Assembly (NCBI GenBank): GCA_002179805.1
Contig: NAVB01001513.1
Coordinates: 1 to 52,762, forward strand
Reading direction: 5' to 3'
DNA: 52,762 nt
Origin: Acanthamoeba lenticulata
Taxonomy: Eukaryota > Discosea > Longamoebia > Acanthamoebidae
Shown one piece after another: positions 22,730 to 34,344 of the stretch. The translations under genes were made by a program, and so were the position numbers. Below the pieces are notes generated by a model that saw only the letters and a program-made list of their open reading frames with translations, had not been told where the DNA came from and ran no database searches. The first letter of the stretch is position 1, and the number at the start of each line of letters is the position of its first letter.

Positions 22730-25273
22730 CTAGGAAGCACTTGAGCCGTTGAGAAGGGGCGCGAGCGGCGGGTAGTCCAGCCACACGTCGGTGAGAGCCT
22801 CAGGCCGAAAGGTCCTTCCTGGCGGGTGATTCACGCTGGACAGGCGGAAGTAGACGGCGTAGCGGATGTTGCTCGACACGTTGGGCGCCACCTGCACAAG
22901 AGGTTCTCGCTCACTTGATCAATGGTTCAGACACAAGGAAGTGGCTGGCAGCAGCAGCGTACGGTGTGGGGCATCGAGTAGTGGACCAGCACAATGTCAC
23001 CGGCCTTGCCTCGGATCTGCTGCGGCGGAGCCAGCGCGAGGCCCTCTCGTGGAAGGCCTTGGTCCCTGTTGTTGATGCCGACGAGATCAGCTCCAAGAGT
23101 GACGGTGTCCACCTGGACCAACGTCCCAGCGTACCCCTCATTGAGGACCGCCTGCGTGCCGGCCGAGCGAAAGTGGGTTTGCATGGCCAGGTGGCCGCCG
23201 GGGAACACCGTCAGGTTGCCGCTCATCTCCTCTACAACATCCCCCACAGGCAACGCAACAAGCATAACACGTGATAAGCACGGCCCGTGCGTGTGAGCGA
23301 TCGATAGTTGAGGATAAGCGCACTGCAAGCGACGAACCCGGCACGTCGCACAGAAGGACGCCCAGGAGGAGCGTGAAGTTGTGGACTTGCCCGCGCGGCA
23401 CGCCGCTGAAAGGCGAATGCAGGCCTATCCCATACGAGCCCACGCACATGACCGCGAGATCAGCGCTTCGCAAGCTCGAGCTTATGGAGCTTCAAAGCGG
23501 GACTGCGCACCGTCGATGTGCCAGGCATGAGACCAGTTCTCGGGATACACAAAGGACGTCCCCGACCAGGGCAGGCCGCTGGCTGCCGCCGGCATGCAGC
23601 TGAACCCCGGAAACCGCAGCGCGAGCTGCCCGCCAAACGCCGGGTGGGTCTTGCCCACAATGCTCTGCACCAGCGGCAACGCGGCCGTCTTGTAGAGCAA
23701 GTCTGTTGTGGACCAGATTCACGTCAATTGCGGGGAAGGAGGCCAAAACAGCACACCGTGACCGCACCGGTGATTTGCCAACCGGTCTCCACGTGCGGGC
23801 GGCGGAAGGTGAGCAGCTCTCCCGGTTGGAAGCCCTTCCCCAACTCGTAGCTGTTGTCTGGCGTCAATTGGGCAATGACCATGAAGGTGAACGTGAGGAA
23901 GGAAGCACGCACTTGATGAGCTTGAGCGCCTCCTGCAGCATCTCAGGCGGGACGATGCCTGGCAACTGGACGTGCGGGATGAACGAGGGAGAGAAGAAGG
24001 ACATGAGACCAAAGAAGAAGAGATCAAAAGGATACGACACGGTGGATTCCCGGGTGGTCGCCCACCCCAGTACTAACACCGCCTGGCGCAGCTTAACTTC
24101 GCTGTTCGGATGGGAAGCGGTGCGTTCTGCGCAGTATGGTCGTATCCGGCATTAGGCCAAGAGGGGGCCAACACGGACACGTACATGGACGTAGCCGTTG
24201 GTGATGAAGCTGCGCTTCTGGTCGTCGGTCAAACGGCAGTGGGCAAAGCGTGGGTCGGGCTCGAACAACTGCTCCTTCTCGCGCTCGATGCTTCGCCTGA
24301 TCTCCTTTTGAAGCTGTTGTGACCAGCTCAGCTGAGGTGAGACGCAAGAGGGATGAACCTGATCGGTACCTAAAAGCCTGAGCCACATACCTCCTCGACC
24401 TTGGCCTGGATTTCCTTGGCGGACTTGGCCTGCTCCGCCTGGAAGTCGGACACCGCCTGGGCCAAGCGCGACCCGATGGACTGTTGCAGTGCGAGGCCTT
24501 CCTGTATTTGTCGTTGCACCAACGCTGCACCACGCCGGCACAACACACCGACGGTCATCACATTCGGCCTCCTTCCATCTCATCTCGAAGGGCTGATGGG
24601 GGCACAAACCTTGTTGGGCTGCCATGGCCTCTCTGGTCTTTGCGGCCACACGCTCCATAATCCCGCCCATACCCAGAGTGAAGGCTGGACTTGCCGCCAC
24701 ACAACATAACACAACACACAGCAGCATCCATTGTCAGTGCTTCTGCTCCGGCAACGCTGGACGTCCAGGGCAGACCTTGGCTGCGTAGGCTCTGCTCAAG
24801 GGCGGCCTTCTCTTGCTCGACCTTCTGCCTGAACTCATCACTTTCGCGCTGGTGTCTGTTGTGTTTGTTTATCAGAATATTGTAATGTTTGTGAGGTTCT
24901 GAAAGAATGGGGCTGGTGTGGTGGGCGGACCTGAGCTTCATCTCGTCAGCATCTTTCTGGATCTGGGCTCGCATGGCGGCCTGGCGCTGCTTCGCCTTCT
25001 CCTCCCACTGGATAGAGAGGGGGAGGGCGAGACAGTTGGAGTAGTGGCAAGCAGACTTGTTGGGGGGGGGTGTACATTGGCTTGGAGCTGCTGCATATGG
25101 GCACGTAACCGTTGTTCTTCTTCTTGCAGGCGTCGCTGTACCTGGGCTGCCGCTTGCTGCATACGGTTGTGGTACTGCCGGTGGTCCTCGTGGGAGCTCC
25201 CCCCTGGACTCACTGATAAGTCTTCATTTTGCATCAGACCGCAAGCGGCGCCTACCGTTATCGCTCCTGTCAT
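22730..25273 (-). CDS. Coiled-coil protein with phytanoyl-CoA-dioxygenase-like domain
   Basis: The N-terminal 230 residues, from six short exons (25273-25076, 25007-24931, 24855-24776, 24684-24610, 24524-24391, 24313-24185), are Gln/Glu-rich coiled coil (QVQRRLQEEEQRLRAHMQQL). The C-terminal part is a Fe(II)/2-oxoglutarate dioxygenase of the PhyH family. It shows LTDDQKRSFITNGYVHLPG at its entry, the iron-binding H-x-D in HAWHIDG, the distal His in HYSMPH, and NVSSNIRYAVYFRLSS with the Arg expected to hold 2-oxoglutarate. Iron-binding residues are present, so oxygenase activity is plausible, with unknown substrate. The intron at 23966-24184 contains the 5S rRNA gene on the same strand. The stop is at 22730-22732. 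ATG at 25234 is an alternative start. Exons between 23900 and 22900 are less exactly placed. Confidence 0.75.
24026..24029 (-). terminator. Pol III terminator of 5S rRNA
   Basis: Run of four T on the minus strand directly after the 5S 3' end, as expected for RNA polymerase III. The first T is probably included in the mature 5S. Confidence 0.75.
24029..24147 (-). rRNA. 5S ribosomal RNA
   Basis: A 119 nt sequence that on the minus strand starts GGATACGACCATACTGCGCA and ends TCGTATCC plus one T. The ends pair as the 5S helix I, the CCCATCCGAACAGCGAAGTT block is the conserved loop B/C region, and TAGTACTGGGGTGGGCGAC is the loop D/E region. It agrees with the A. castellanii 5S rRNA as remembered, with a few possible differences, for example at the C of GACGAC in helix I. 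A T-run follows directly. It lies wholly inside an intron of the dioxygenase-like gene in the same orientation, so the internal Pol III promoter (A box, intermediate element, C box) is contained in that intron. Confidence 0.95.
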
Positions 25274-25357
25274 TGCTGACCTCCATGTTCGTGTTGTGGC
25301 CACTTGTGCTCGGGAATAATATCGTTGCAATTTAAAAAGAAAAATGGTAGCTGTTCC

Positions 25358-25363
25358 AAAAAA
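25358..25363 (-). terminator. Pol III terminator of tRNA-Ser
   Basis: Six T on the minus strand, four bases after the discriminator base of the tRNA-Ser gene. Confidence 0.85.
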
Positions 25364-25367
25364 GGGT

Positions 25368-25449
25368 CGACGTTGGCAGGATTCGAACCTGCGCGGGGAA
25401 ACCCCACCTCGTTAGCAGCGAGGCACCTTAACCACTCGGCCACAACGTC
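25368..25449 (-). tRNA. tRNA-Ser (anticodon GCU)
   Basis: An 82 nt gene reading GACGTTGTGGCCGAGTGGTT at its 5' end. Acceptor arms GACGTTG and CAACGTC pair fully, with discriminator G as in eukaryotic serine tRNAs. The A box is TGGCCGAGTGG, the anticodon arm CCTCG-CTGCTAA-CGAGG gives GCU, the long variable arm GGGGTTTCCCC marks a class II tRNA, and the B box is GGTTCGAATCC. There is no intron. It sits 95 bp upstream of the dioxygenase-like gene's start and on the same strand. It reads AGC and AGT codons. Confidence 0.97.
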
Positions 25450-25727
25450 CTCTTGTTGCGAATGTCTCCAAAGGTCTATACGTATAATCTGTATGTTTAT
25501 GTGCCACCTTCCTTCCTGCTGGGTGAGCTGAGGGCTCGTAGGAAGATGAGACTTTGGCAAGCAACAAGTGCCCCAAACCTTTTCACGGTAGCAGTCTTGC
25601 TGATTGTTCGCTTACAGTTAGACGCATCAGGCCACTTGCTTGCTTTTGAAGACATTTTTTATGGCCTACTTTTTTCTGCCGCTTTTCCTTCCTTCCCTGC
25701 CGTTGTCCTCCTGCAGTTGGCCTGGAG

Positions 25728-28700
25728 ATGAACATCTGGCAATTAGCACGAGTAGGTGATCTAAAGAAGTTCAAGAGTGTCGCCAAGGGAAAGTCAATTC
25801 AAGAACTCAATGAGACTGACCAATTTGGGTTCACTTGCTTTCATTGGTATGAGGGCCCTCCCCCTAGGCTCTCTTCGTTCTTGCACCGCGCATTCGTTCT
25901 TTGCTCGCCCCCCTTCCCTTGCCATATTCTCTCTTTCTGCTCTTTCTGCCTCTGCTCCTGCAGTCAAGAAGGCACCAAACAAACTGTTCGGCATGCCACC
26001 CGGTTGCCCTGTGCTCCCACACGCACACAGGGCGGCGCAAAAAGGTGAAGACGGGATCGTCGCGCACCTGATCAAGCGAGAGGCCGACCTGGATGTCGTC
26101 GATGGCGACCTTCAGACGCCTCTGGTTCGCCTTTCTCTCCTCTCACGGCCACGTTCATGCACAAAACGACCATGCCTGCTCACAGCCACTCCGTCTTCTG
26201 GCAGCACTGGGCCATCGACAAGGGCCACAAGGCCATCGCCAAGAAGCTCATCGCGCACGGGGCCGCTCTCGACATTCAGGACAAGTTCGGGCACTCGGGT
26301 ATCGCGCGATCCCCTCCACTAGTGATCCACCAACTCGACGAGGCCCTCTCTCTGATACATGGTCGGGCGCAGCGCTGCACAGGGCGGCGGCCTTGGGCCA
26401 GCGCGACGTGGTCGGCCTCCTGCTGCGTTCCAACGCCAACCCCAACCTCCAGAACCAGAACGGTCCGTTCGTTTCCATGTCGAGGCTGGACGTTGGGCGC
26501 CCATTCACTCGTCGGGACTGACGAACGATGGCGGCGATGGCTCTCACCAGGTTGGACCGCGCTGCACGTGACGTGCTACTACGCCCACCACAAGATCGTG
26601 AGCGAGCTGCTGGCCTGCGCCCGCACTGACGTCAACGTGCCCAACAAGGACGGCTGGACTCCGCGTAATGACCACACACACACACACACACACTCGGCCT
26701 TCGTACTTGGCCTGTGGCGCGGCGGCGGCCCTGACGTGACGTGGGCTTGGGGGGGGGGGAACAGTGCACTGCGCGGCGATGCAGGGCTTCGCCGAGCTGT
26801 GCGATCTCCTGATCCGGCACAACGCCAACATCGACTTTGCGTCGCGCGACGGCAGCACGCCGCTCCACCTCGCCGTGCAGGAGAACCGCGAGGTCGTCGT
26901 TCAGCTGCTCCTCAACCACGGTGCGTTTGCCCGCTTGTGGTCCCCCCTTTTTCGCGGCCTTGTCAATTGACGCACGCAAAGGGGCCAACGGCAACCTGCG
27001 CAACGCGCGCGGGCGGCGGCCCGTGGACCTCGCCTCGGAGAGCCTCAAGTCCGCACTCAAGAGCGCGGGCAAGCCCGGCCACGCCGCGTGCGCGCTGTTC
27101 GGCGGTGGCGTCGAGAAGGCGCTCGTGGCGACCCGCGCCTCCTTCTTCATCCTTGTACGGACCGTCCCGACGCTCGCCACTTCCCACCTCGGCCTCGTCC
27201 TCGTTCCTGACTCTGTTCTTTCCCGCGTGCAGCCGCCTCAGCAAATCGCGGCGTCGATGGAGGCCAAGCACTTTGTCGTGGAGCTGGTCCAGCTCGTGCA
27301 CCCGGAGGACGACGTCGGCAATGATGGGCTGCCCGGCGACACCACGACCAACAGCAACAACGGCGGGGACGGGAGTCCGGGCCGCGACAAGAATCACAAG
27401 GACAAGGAAAAGGAGGGCGGCAAGGGCAGCGGGCGGGCCGCACGTCGGCGCGGCTCCAAGTCGTCCAGCCCGGCGCCCCAGCGGATCCGGGCCCAAGTCG
27501 TCCGCCTGCTCGACCCGCCAACAACCGGACCCGAACAGGGCGACGCCGCCGCGGCTGTCGCCGACGCGCCGGCCGCCGCCGAGAACGGCGTCGATGGCGC
27601 GGGGAAAGTCGCGCTGCGCCGTCGGACACACGCGTTTGTGGCCTCCTACACGCCAGCCGTGGCGGGCCGCTACCGGCTGTCGGTGGTCTACGACGGCGCC
27701 GACGTGACGGGCCACCAGCCCCGGATCACCGTGGCCGAAGGTGCGCGCGCGTGGCCTCTGTTTGCTGTTGCTGACTAGACTCGGAAGCTGCTGCTGACGT
27801 TCGTGCGCCCAACACCGGTTGCAGCCGTGACGGACCCGACCAAGTGTGAAGTGGTGGCTGAGGGCGAGGGCCCGCGCACGGTGGTCGTCGGCCAGCCCAG
27901 CAGCCTCTTCCTCCAGGCCCGCGACCAGCTCGGTATCTTCGAGGCCTCCCCCTCCCGTTGGCGATGGGCGTGATGTTGACGACCGTCACGCGCACGTGAG
28001 AGCAGGCGGTGGCCGGACGGTGGGCGGCGATGTGTTTGAGGTGGAGGTCATCCGGCAGGAGCGGGACGAGGGCGCCGCCAGCAAGCGCAACGTGCTCCTT
28101 CACGCCGACGAGACCCACGTGCGCGTCGACGACCTCCGGGACGGTGCGCCCCACGTTCTTCACACCCATCCACGCACGTGCTTTGCCCGCTTGGGCTGAG
28201 AGGCTGGGGACCGCCGTGCGCAGGGCGATACGTGGTCTCGTTCGCGGTTCCGACAAGCGGCGTCTACCTGGTCGACGTCAAGCTGCGCGACGTGCGCCTG
28301 CCGGGCTCGCCCTACCGCGTCAACGCCGCCGACAGTGTGCGGAGTCCCGGCAGGAAGAGGACGCCGCGGTCGCCCAAGCCGCTCAAGTCGCCCAAGCTCG
28401 GCGTCGAACACCACCTCTCGCCCACGACCACGACCACGATGACGACGGCCACCGCCAGCAACACCGGCCTGTCGCTGCCGCTGCTTCGGCTCGACGGTGC
28501 CGCCCCGCCGGTCTCGGCCGAGGCCGACACGACGCACCCGCTGCCGCCGTCGCCCCGCGAGCCGATCCCGACGCGGCAGATTCTGTCGCCTCGCGGGATC
28601 CCGCTGCTGCTGCCCCAGAAGGCGCGCTCCAGCGCCAAGAAGAAGAATCTCAAGCGGTACGTCGCTGCCCATAGAGTCATTGACAGAAATTGTTTATTCT

Positions 28701-29343
28701 TATCATTATTCTTTAATGTTTTTAACGAATGCAGACTGTCAACCAAGAATGCGGGGCAGTTCATCTTGCCCTCGGCCTCTTCCCAGGGCACGTCCTTTTC
28801 GTTCTTTTTGTCGTTTTCGTTCTTCACGTTGACCCGGGGAACAGACAACGAGAACGACGTGTGGGAGCGGTTGGGTCAGCTCGAGCAGGCCAACTCAGAG
28901 CTGCAGCAGAAGCAGCTCGAGTTTGAGCGCGAGAAGTACGACCTGCACAAGCAGATCGCACGGCTTCAACGCAAGCTCGAGAAACGTACGCGCTTGTCCC
29001 CTCCAAGTGGACCATCATCGTCGCGTGATGCTGACGGTTCATGAGCGCCACCGTAGGCGAGACGTCGACGGCCTCGAGCGCGGGGCCCAAGGCCGAGGAG
29101 GTGGCCGCGGGCCTCCAGCAGAAGGTGGAGCGCCTGACGGCGCAGACACAGGAGGCCGAGCGAGCGCTGCGCCGGGAGCAGGCGCGGCAGCTGTGTCGGG
29201 TGTGCACATCCCACGCGCGGGAGATGGTGGTCCTCCCGTGCCTCCACGCGGCCTTTTGCGCGATCTGCGTCTCCCGCATGAAGCGCTGCGCCCTCTGCAA
29301 CGTCCCGCTCGTCGGCTTCCTCCGCATCAAGGCGGACGCGTAA
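25728..29343 (+). CDS. Ankyrin-repeat, filamin-repeat and RING-finger protein
   Basis: Multidomain protein from about a dozen exons. The first exon runs 25728-25846 and joins 26031 so that FHW-AAQKGEDG completes an ankyrin repeat. Further repeats follow: HWAIDKGHKAIAKKLIAHGA, ALHRAAALGQRDVVGLLLRS, ALHVTCYYAHHKIVSELL and HCAAMQGFAELCDLLIRHNA, about six in all. A basic linker leads into two filamin-type Ig repeats, seen as VAGRYRLSVVYDGADVTGH and DPTKCEVVAEGEGP, ending GVYLVDVKLRDVRLPGSPYR. A coiled coil (LEQANSELQQKQLEFEREKY) precedes a C-terminal RING: CRVC, LPCLHAAFCAIC, CALC, matching the IAP-type C3HC4 layout. Likely an E3 ubiquitin ligase linked to ankyrin- and filamin-bound partners. Middle exon borders are approximate. 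Confidence 0.82.
26672..26693 (+). repeat. (AC)n microsatellite in an intron
   Basis: Dinucleotide repeat inside an intron of the ankyrin-filamin-RING gene. Likely length-variable. Confidence 0.8.
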
Positions 29344-29457
29344 CGCCGGGAAACAATTAAATGTAAATTTTAATTAATTTTTAAATAATGAATAAGAAAG
29401 TAATTGTATTTAAATTTTTTATTTTGTTAACAAAAAAAATAGAAAGAAGGAGAAGGC
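29344..29457. other. Convergent 3' ends, AT-rich spacer
   Basis: Only 114 bp separate two convergent stop codons. The spacer is almost pure A and T, in contrast to the GC-rich exons, and must hold both polyadenylation regions. Confidence 0.7.
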
Positions 29458-32400
29458 TCAGTTGGTTTTGATCTTGCGCGAGGACTGCCGGAGGACGATC
29501 CAGAGGAGGCCGAGGCCGAGGTTAAAGGCCAGCGAGGCCGGGAGGATCCACCACGAGCCGCTGTCGTCCGAGGCCAGCACGATGTCGGCCACCGTGGGCA
29601 CCTCGTCGCCGCTGCCGCCTCTGCCGCTGGCCGCGCACTGCGTCATGTCGAGATACTCTTCCGACTGCAGCACCAGCTCTTTGAATCTGCACTCGCGAGT
29701 GAGTTTTGTGCCTGCCTGCGTGTGTGTCTTGTGTCGTGTGTCACGTGTGTCGTACCTCTGGACCTGCTCCTCGAGGCGCTCGATGGCGCTCACCGCGACC
29801 TCAAAGTTCAGGGTGGCGAACGACTTTGCAAACTGCATCACGATGACGTCCCCCAACGCTCCGCTCAGCAACACGTGCGGCACGTGAGTGGTATGTTGTG
29901 TGTGGCGCAGACGTACGGTGTCCCACAGGCGGCGGACGCTCTTGTAGGTGTACATGATCTCCGACAGCGGCAGCGTCGTCGCCGCCTCAAAGTTGGTTTT
30001 GGCTGTTCAAACACCGCCGCCCCAGAACAGGTTAAGTCACGCCCGCGTGCCCGGCGATGTGCGCGTGGTCTGCGTCAGCGTACTCGTGCGCATACGGCTG
30101 AGGGACTGGATGCCGGCGTTGATGCTCACCACCGAGTCCTCGATGGCGTTGACGATGAAGTTGCGGTAGGCCACGTCCTGCGACGCATCGCACATACACC
30201 GCACCCAGTTGTCAGCACATACACGCATTGGCGGGAGTGGTCGAAGAAGAAAAAGAAAACGGACCCGCTGGAGGAGAGCGAAGCGGTGGTGGCGGGAGGT
30301 GTGGGCCATCGGGTTGTCGCCGACGGACCAGAGCCAGTCCTGCGCGGCGCACTGGTTGGGCTCGTCGTAGGTGATGTGCATCGGCACGAGCCCGCCATAG
30401 TGCAGCGCCGTGGCGGCCAGCAGCGACTTCAGCGGGTCCCTGCGCTCCCCAGCGTCAGTCGCGTCCCAAGGCCCCAGCCCCAGTCCAAGCGAGCGCGCTG
30501 GCGTTGCCGCACCTGAGGTCCCAGCGGATGGGGCGGTCGTTGCAGGCCAGCCGGCTGGTCCAGTTGAAGTGCTGCGACTGGACGGCCAGCACGACGTTGG
30601 ACAAGGCCTTGGCCTGGTAGTACTTGTCGATGAACACCGGGACGAGGTCGTTGAGCGAGAAGAGGAAGATGGGGATGTGGCGCGACGTCTGGCCCTTGCC
30701 CGACCGCTCGGGCAGGGCGGCCTCTTCCCCGGCGTCGCCCTCCTCGCCATTGTCGTCGTCATCGTGAGCGTGCGCGTTGGGGGCCACGCTCACCTTCCCG
30801 TCCTTGCTGTTGGCTCCCTTTGTCTTCGCCAACTCCTCATCTGATCGCCCCATCACCGCGCTCCCGTCAACCACGATGTTGACGACCACAACATTGGCGA
30901 GCACGAGGTGGACGAGCACGACATTGACAAACACGAGGATGACGAGGACGCGTCAGGAAAGGGACGTACCGGCGTGGGAGTGGACGTTGAGGAGGTGGAG
31001 GTGGTGCTGCAGGGCCTTGGAGTCCAAGTAGCGGATGGTGTGCGCCGAGAAGGTGCCGTCGACGTCCAGGTTCGGGATGACGCTCGTGCGGAGCGCCTGC
31101 GTGAAGGCCATCGTCAGCTCCCGGTCCTCCGACATGTCAAGCCTGTTGGGGTCATCGTAAGTATCGCCGAGCCCTCGCATCACCACCCGTCTCCCCAGCA
31201 GGCCAGGGAAGAGAGTGGGGGGGGGAGGCAGGCGCACTCTTGGAAGACAAAGGCAAACTCCTGGTGGGGCAGCTTGAACTTGAGCAGCTCGGCCTTGAAC
31301 TGCTCAAAGTCGAACGTCTTGCGCGGGTTGAAGTCCTAAATGGGATTCCAAACATAAATTGATTAATTAATAACAAAATTGAATAATAAAATCGATAATA
31401 AGAATTGAAAAAGCGAAATTAATGTGGAGAGCAAGTACGCGGTGGTTGGCGATGAGGAAGAAGTGGAAGGTGATGCGCGGGGTGTAGTAGGCGCGGAAGA
31501 GCGGGCTGGCCGGCGTCACCACGTGCGCGATCGTGCGCGACAGCACCGCCGCCAGGTGCGCCAGGAAATTGTCCAGCATCAGCAGCGCCCCCTCGCCCTC
31601 GTGCTGTCAACGCCCCACCGCCACCACAAACACGCCACACGCCAAATACTGTAAAGCCCCGCCTGGCGTTGACGACGAAAACAACAATCACAAGTGGCGT
31701 GGAGGAGGGCAGTCGGAACCTCGTCACCGAGGATCATGAGGTCCGTGAGCTCGGTCTTGGACGCCTGAATTGTCTCCTTCATCTTGTTGAGCGACTGAGC
31801 CGCGGCTGCTCGCGCCACCACCGCCGCCCATCAGAAACACCATCAGCAGGCAGCAGACAGCAGCAGGTCGTGAGCTCAACCACATGAGCGACAAGCAGAC
31901 GAACAAAAGGCGGAAGAAAAAGGGGATCGGCCAGACCTTCGCACTCGGGGGTGTTGGAGAGGCCCGCGCAACTCTGCTCGTAGATGGCCAGCTTGATGGC
32001 AAAGTCCTGCTGCAGCCGGGTCAGGAGGGCCGCGTGCTGCTCGGCCTGCTCCTTGCTCGCGATGGGCTGCGCCGCGCGCGCCGGGCTAGGCGTCGGCTCT
32101 CCCGACGGCACGGGCGACCTATCGCACAACGCACGACGTGAGTGAGGAAATGGCCACACGAGGGGTTGTTAAAGATGATGATGGTGTCGTACGCGTTGGG
32201 GTCGGCCTCGGGGTGGAGCTCATAGTAGGGCGGCACGCGCGGGAGGCTCGAGAGCGAGCGCACGCCCTGGCCCGCGATCAGCGGTCCCCATTTGAAGGGC
32301 CCGGCCGACAGGTCCAGCCACGCATACCTGCACGCATCGCCATAGATCGTCGCCACGCCATCATGGTCAGAGACCACTTTGAGAAGAAAAGTCATCCGAT

Positions 32401-34344
32401 GGTCAATCACGCACCGAGCGTGGCCGATCCAGTTGTCGACGAGGCAGTCCTCCTGGGCCTGGCCGCTCTTGATAGACGCCAGATACTCCACCTGCGACTT
32501 GGTGCCCGTCTCTGCGATCTGCTCCGATCCGAGACGAACACGACGACGATTAGGTTGATTGATGCTATGCACAACAAAGCGGTGGCCGAGGCGTGCCTTT
32601 TGGGCGAGCTTGACGATGTCGCGCTCCTCGGCACGCTGGGTCTTCCAGAGGCAGTTGGGGTCGTCCGGGTTGCTGTCGCTGGTGCACAAGTGGGACAGCT
32701 TGATGCCACCCTCCATCATGTGCTGCAGGTACCAGTATGCCCACTCCTGCTCATCATGATGGTGATGATAACGATAACGATGAGCTCCTCTTCGTCGTCA
32801 TGAAGGAGAAGAAGAGGCGGAGGTCGAACCTGAGAACGTTCGACGAGATTGACGGTGGTGTAGGTCCCGTTCTTGGGGCGGCTGCTCTCGCCGGGGAAGA
32901 GCTCCGGGTTGCTACCGGGCTCCAGCTTCAGGCCCTTGTCTGTCGATCACCAGTGTCGTCGCAGCGTAAGAGAACGGTGAGGATGTGCTTGAACAAGAGA
33001 AGACGGAGGATGAATATAAAATTGCAGTACCGGGCATCTCCGTCACCGACTGGAAGCGCTGCGGGTCGACCGACCACTCGGCGTTGCGCTTTTGCAGCTC
33101 AGAAATCTCGGCATCAGAGAATCCCACCCTGCGTTGTTGATAAAGAACAACGACAATGCTGAGAAAAAATAAGGCCATTGAGGGCTTGAGGAGTGAATGT
33201 ACCGGTAGCCGTAGACCTGGTCGGGCTCGACGGCCTTCTTGGGGTTGAGGACGAAGAAGGTGTAGCTGTCGGTGAGGTTGAGCGAGAGGATCAGATGGTA
33301 GAGCACGCGCGACAGCTTGAATGCATCGACGTAGAACCGCTGGGGGCCGGCAGTGGCCTGATTGGTCTCCCGCTGCTGCTGCTGCTCTCCTTTGTCCTGG
33401 ACGCCCTCGTCTTGGTCAAGCTTCATCTCTGCGTCGCCGCCATCTTTCGCGGGCGCGGGCTTGTAGCTGCATCGCGGCCGCCGCGATCAGACACACACGC
33501 ACGCACACGTGAGCCGCGAGCTGTGAAGGGAGCAGAGCAGCAGCCAGGCGCTGGGCTCAGCTCCCTTCAAGCAGGGAGTAGGTACTTGGGGTCCTCAGGC
33601 CGGAGATGCCAGTAGATCACGTCCTCCACAATGGTATTGACCAGCGGGTCGAGCTTGACCAGGTTGTACTGGAGCCTTTTTTGAAGAAGATCAGCGACGG
33701 GACGCGCTCTGGACTCCCAGGAGGAGGCGAATGCACGTACTGGAACTTGACGTGGGTTTTGGGCGTGACGTTGCGCTCGGTGGTGGTCTGCTCCTCGCCC
33801 ACAGGCACAATCCGGTGCCGCACAAAGTGGTCGATGTGCTCGAACCACTCGTTAAAGTTGTCCTCGACCAGCTCCAGCCCTGCACGGGTAGGCGCAATGA
33901 GCGAGGGAAGGGCATCACGGGAACGGATCGCAGACACACTCACCATGTTCGCCGTCGCCATCGAAGCCGATGAAGATGAGATTGACGGGGAGCGGCAGCG
34001 CCACGGAGATGACTTGCGAGAGGGACCGGTAGTTGGCCAGGTCGCCCGCCATGAGCCAAATGTCCAACCCTGTGGTGTTCTCTGGCCTCACGATGGCTGC
34101 AAGTGCACAAGAGAGGATGTTGTGTAAACGACGCTCAGAGCTCAGTCCGTTGGGTGAAGAAACACGGCAGCTGGGAAGGGGCACCTGAAGGCGGGACGTG
34201 CTCGACGAGGGCGTTGTTGGTGGAGAAAGTCTGGTGGTGGAAACTCTCCCACGAGCTGTCGCGGCTGCGGTGGAAGTTCTTGATGTCGTGATCGCCGTGG
34301 GCGTTTACTTGCACCATCACCGCACAGCAAAGCACGAGCACCAC
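29458..34344 (-). CDS. Large single-pass membrane protein resembling plant SPOT1/At5g58100
   Basis: About 20 short exons code a luminal or extracellular protein anchored by one C-terminal helix (WWILPASLAFNLGLGLLWIV). The tail is KIKTN, a K-x-K-x-x signal for return to the ER. Conserved blocks match the remembered Arabidopsis exine protein SPOT1 in order: LPVNLIFIGFDGDGEHG, YTFFVLNPKKA, GFSDAEISELQKRN, DNWIGHARC, YAWLDLSAGPFKWGPLIAG, FIDKYYQAKALSNVVLAVQS, DWLWSVGDNPMAHTS, DSVVSINAGIQ and YTYKSVRRLWD. The N-terminus has a hydrophobic signal-like stretch (VVLVLCCAVMVQVNA). The first in-frame ATG is at 34317; the exon opens at 34344 after a good acceptor, so an upstream start exon may exist. Molecular function is unknown. 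Exon borders are partly approximate. Confidence 0.78.
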
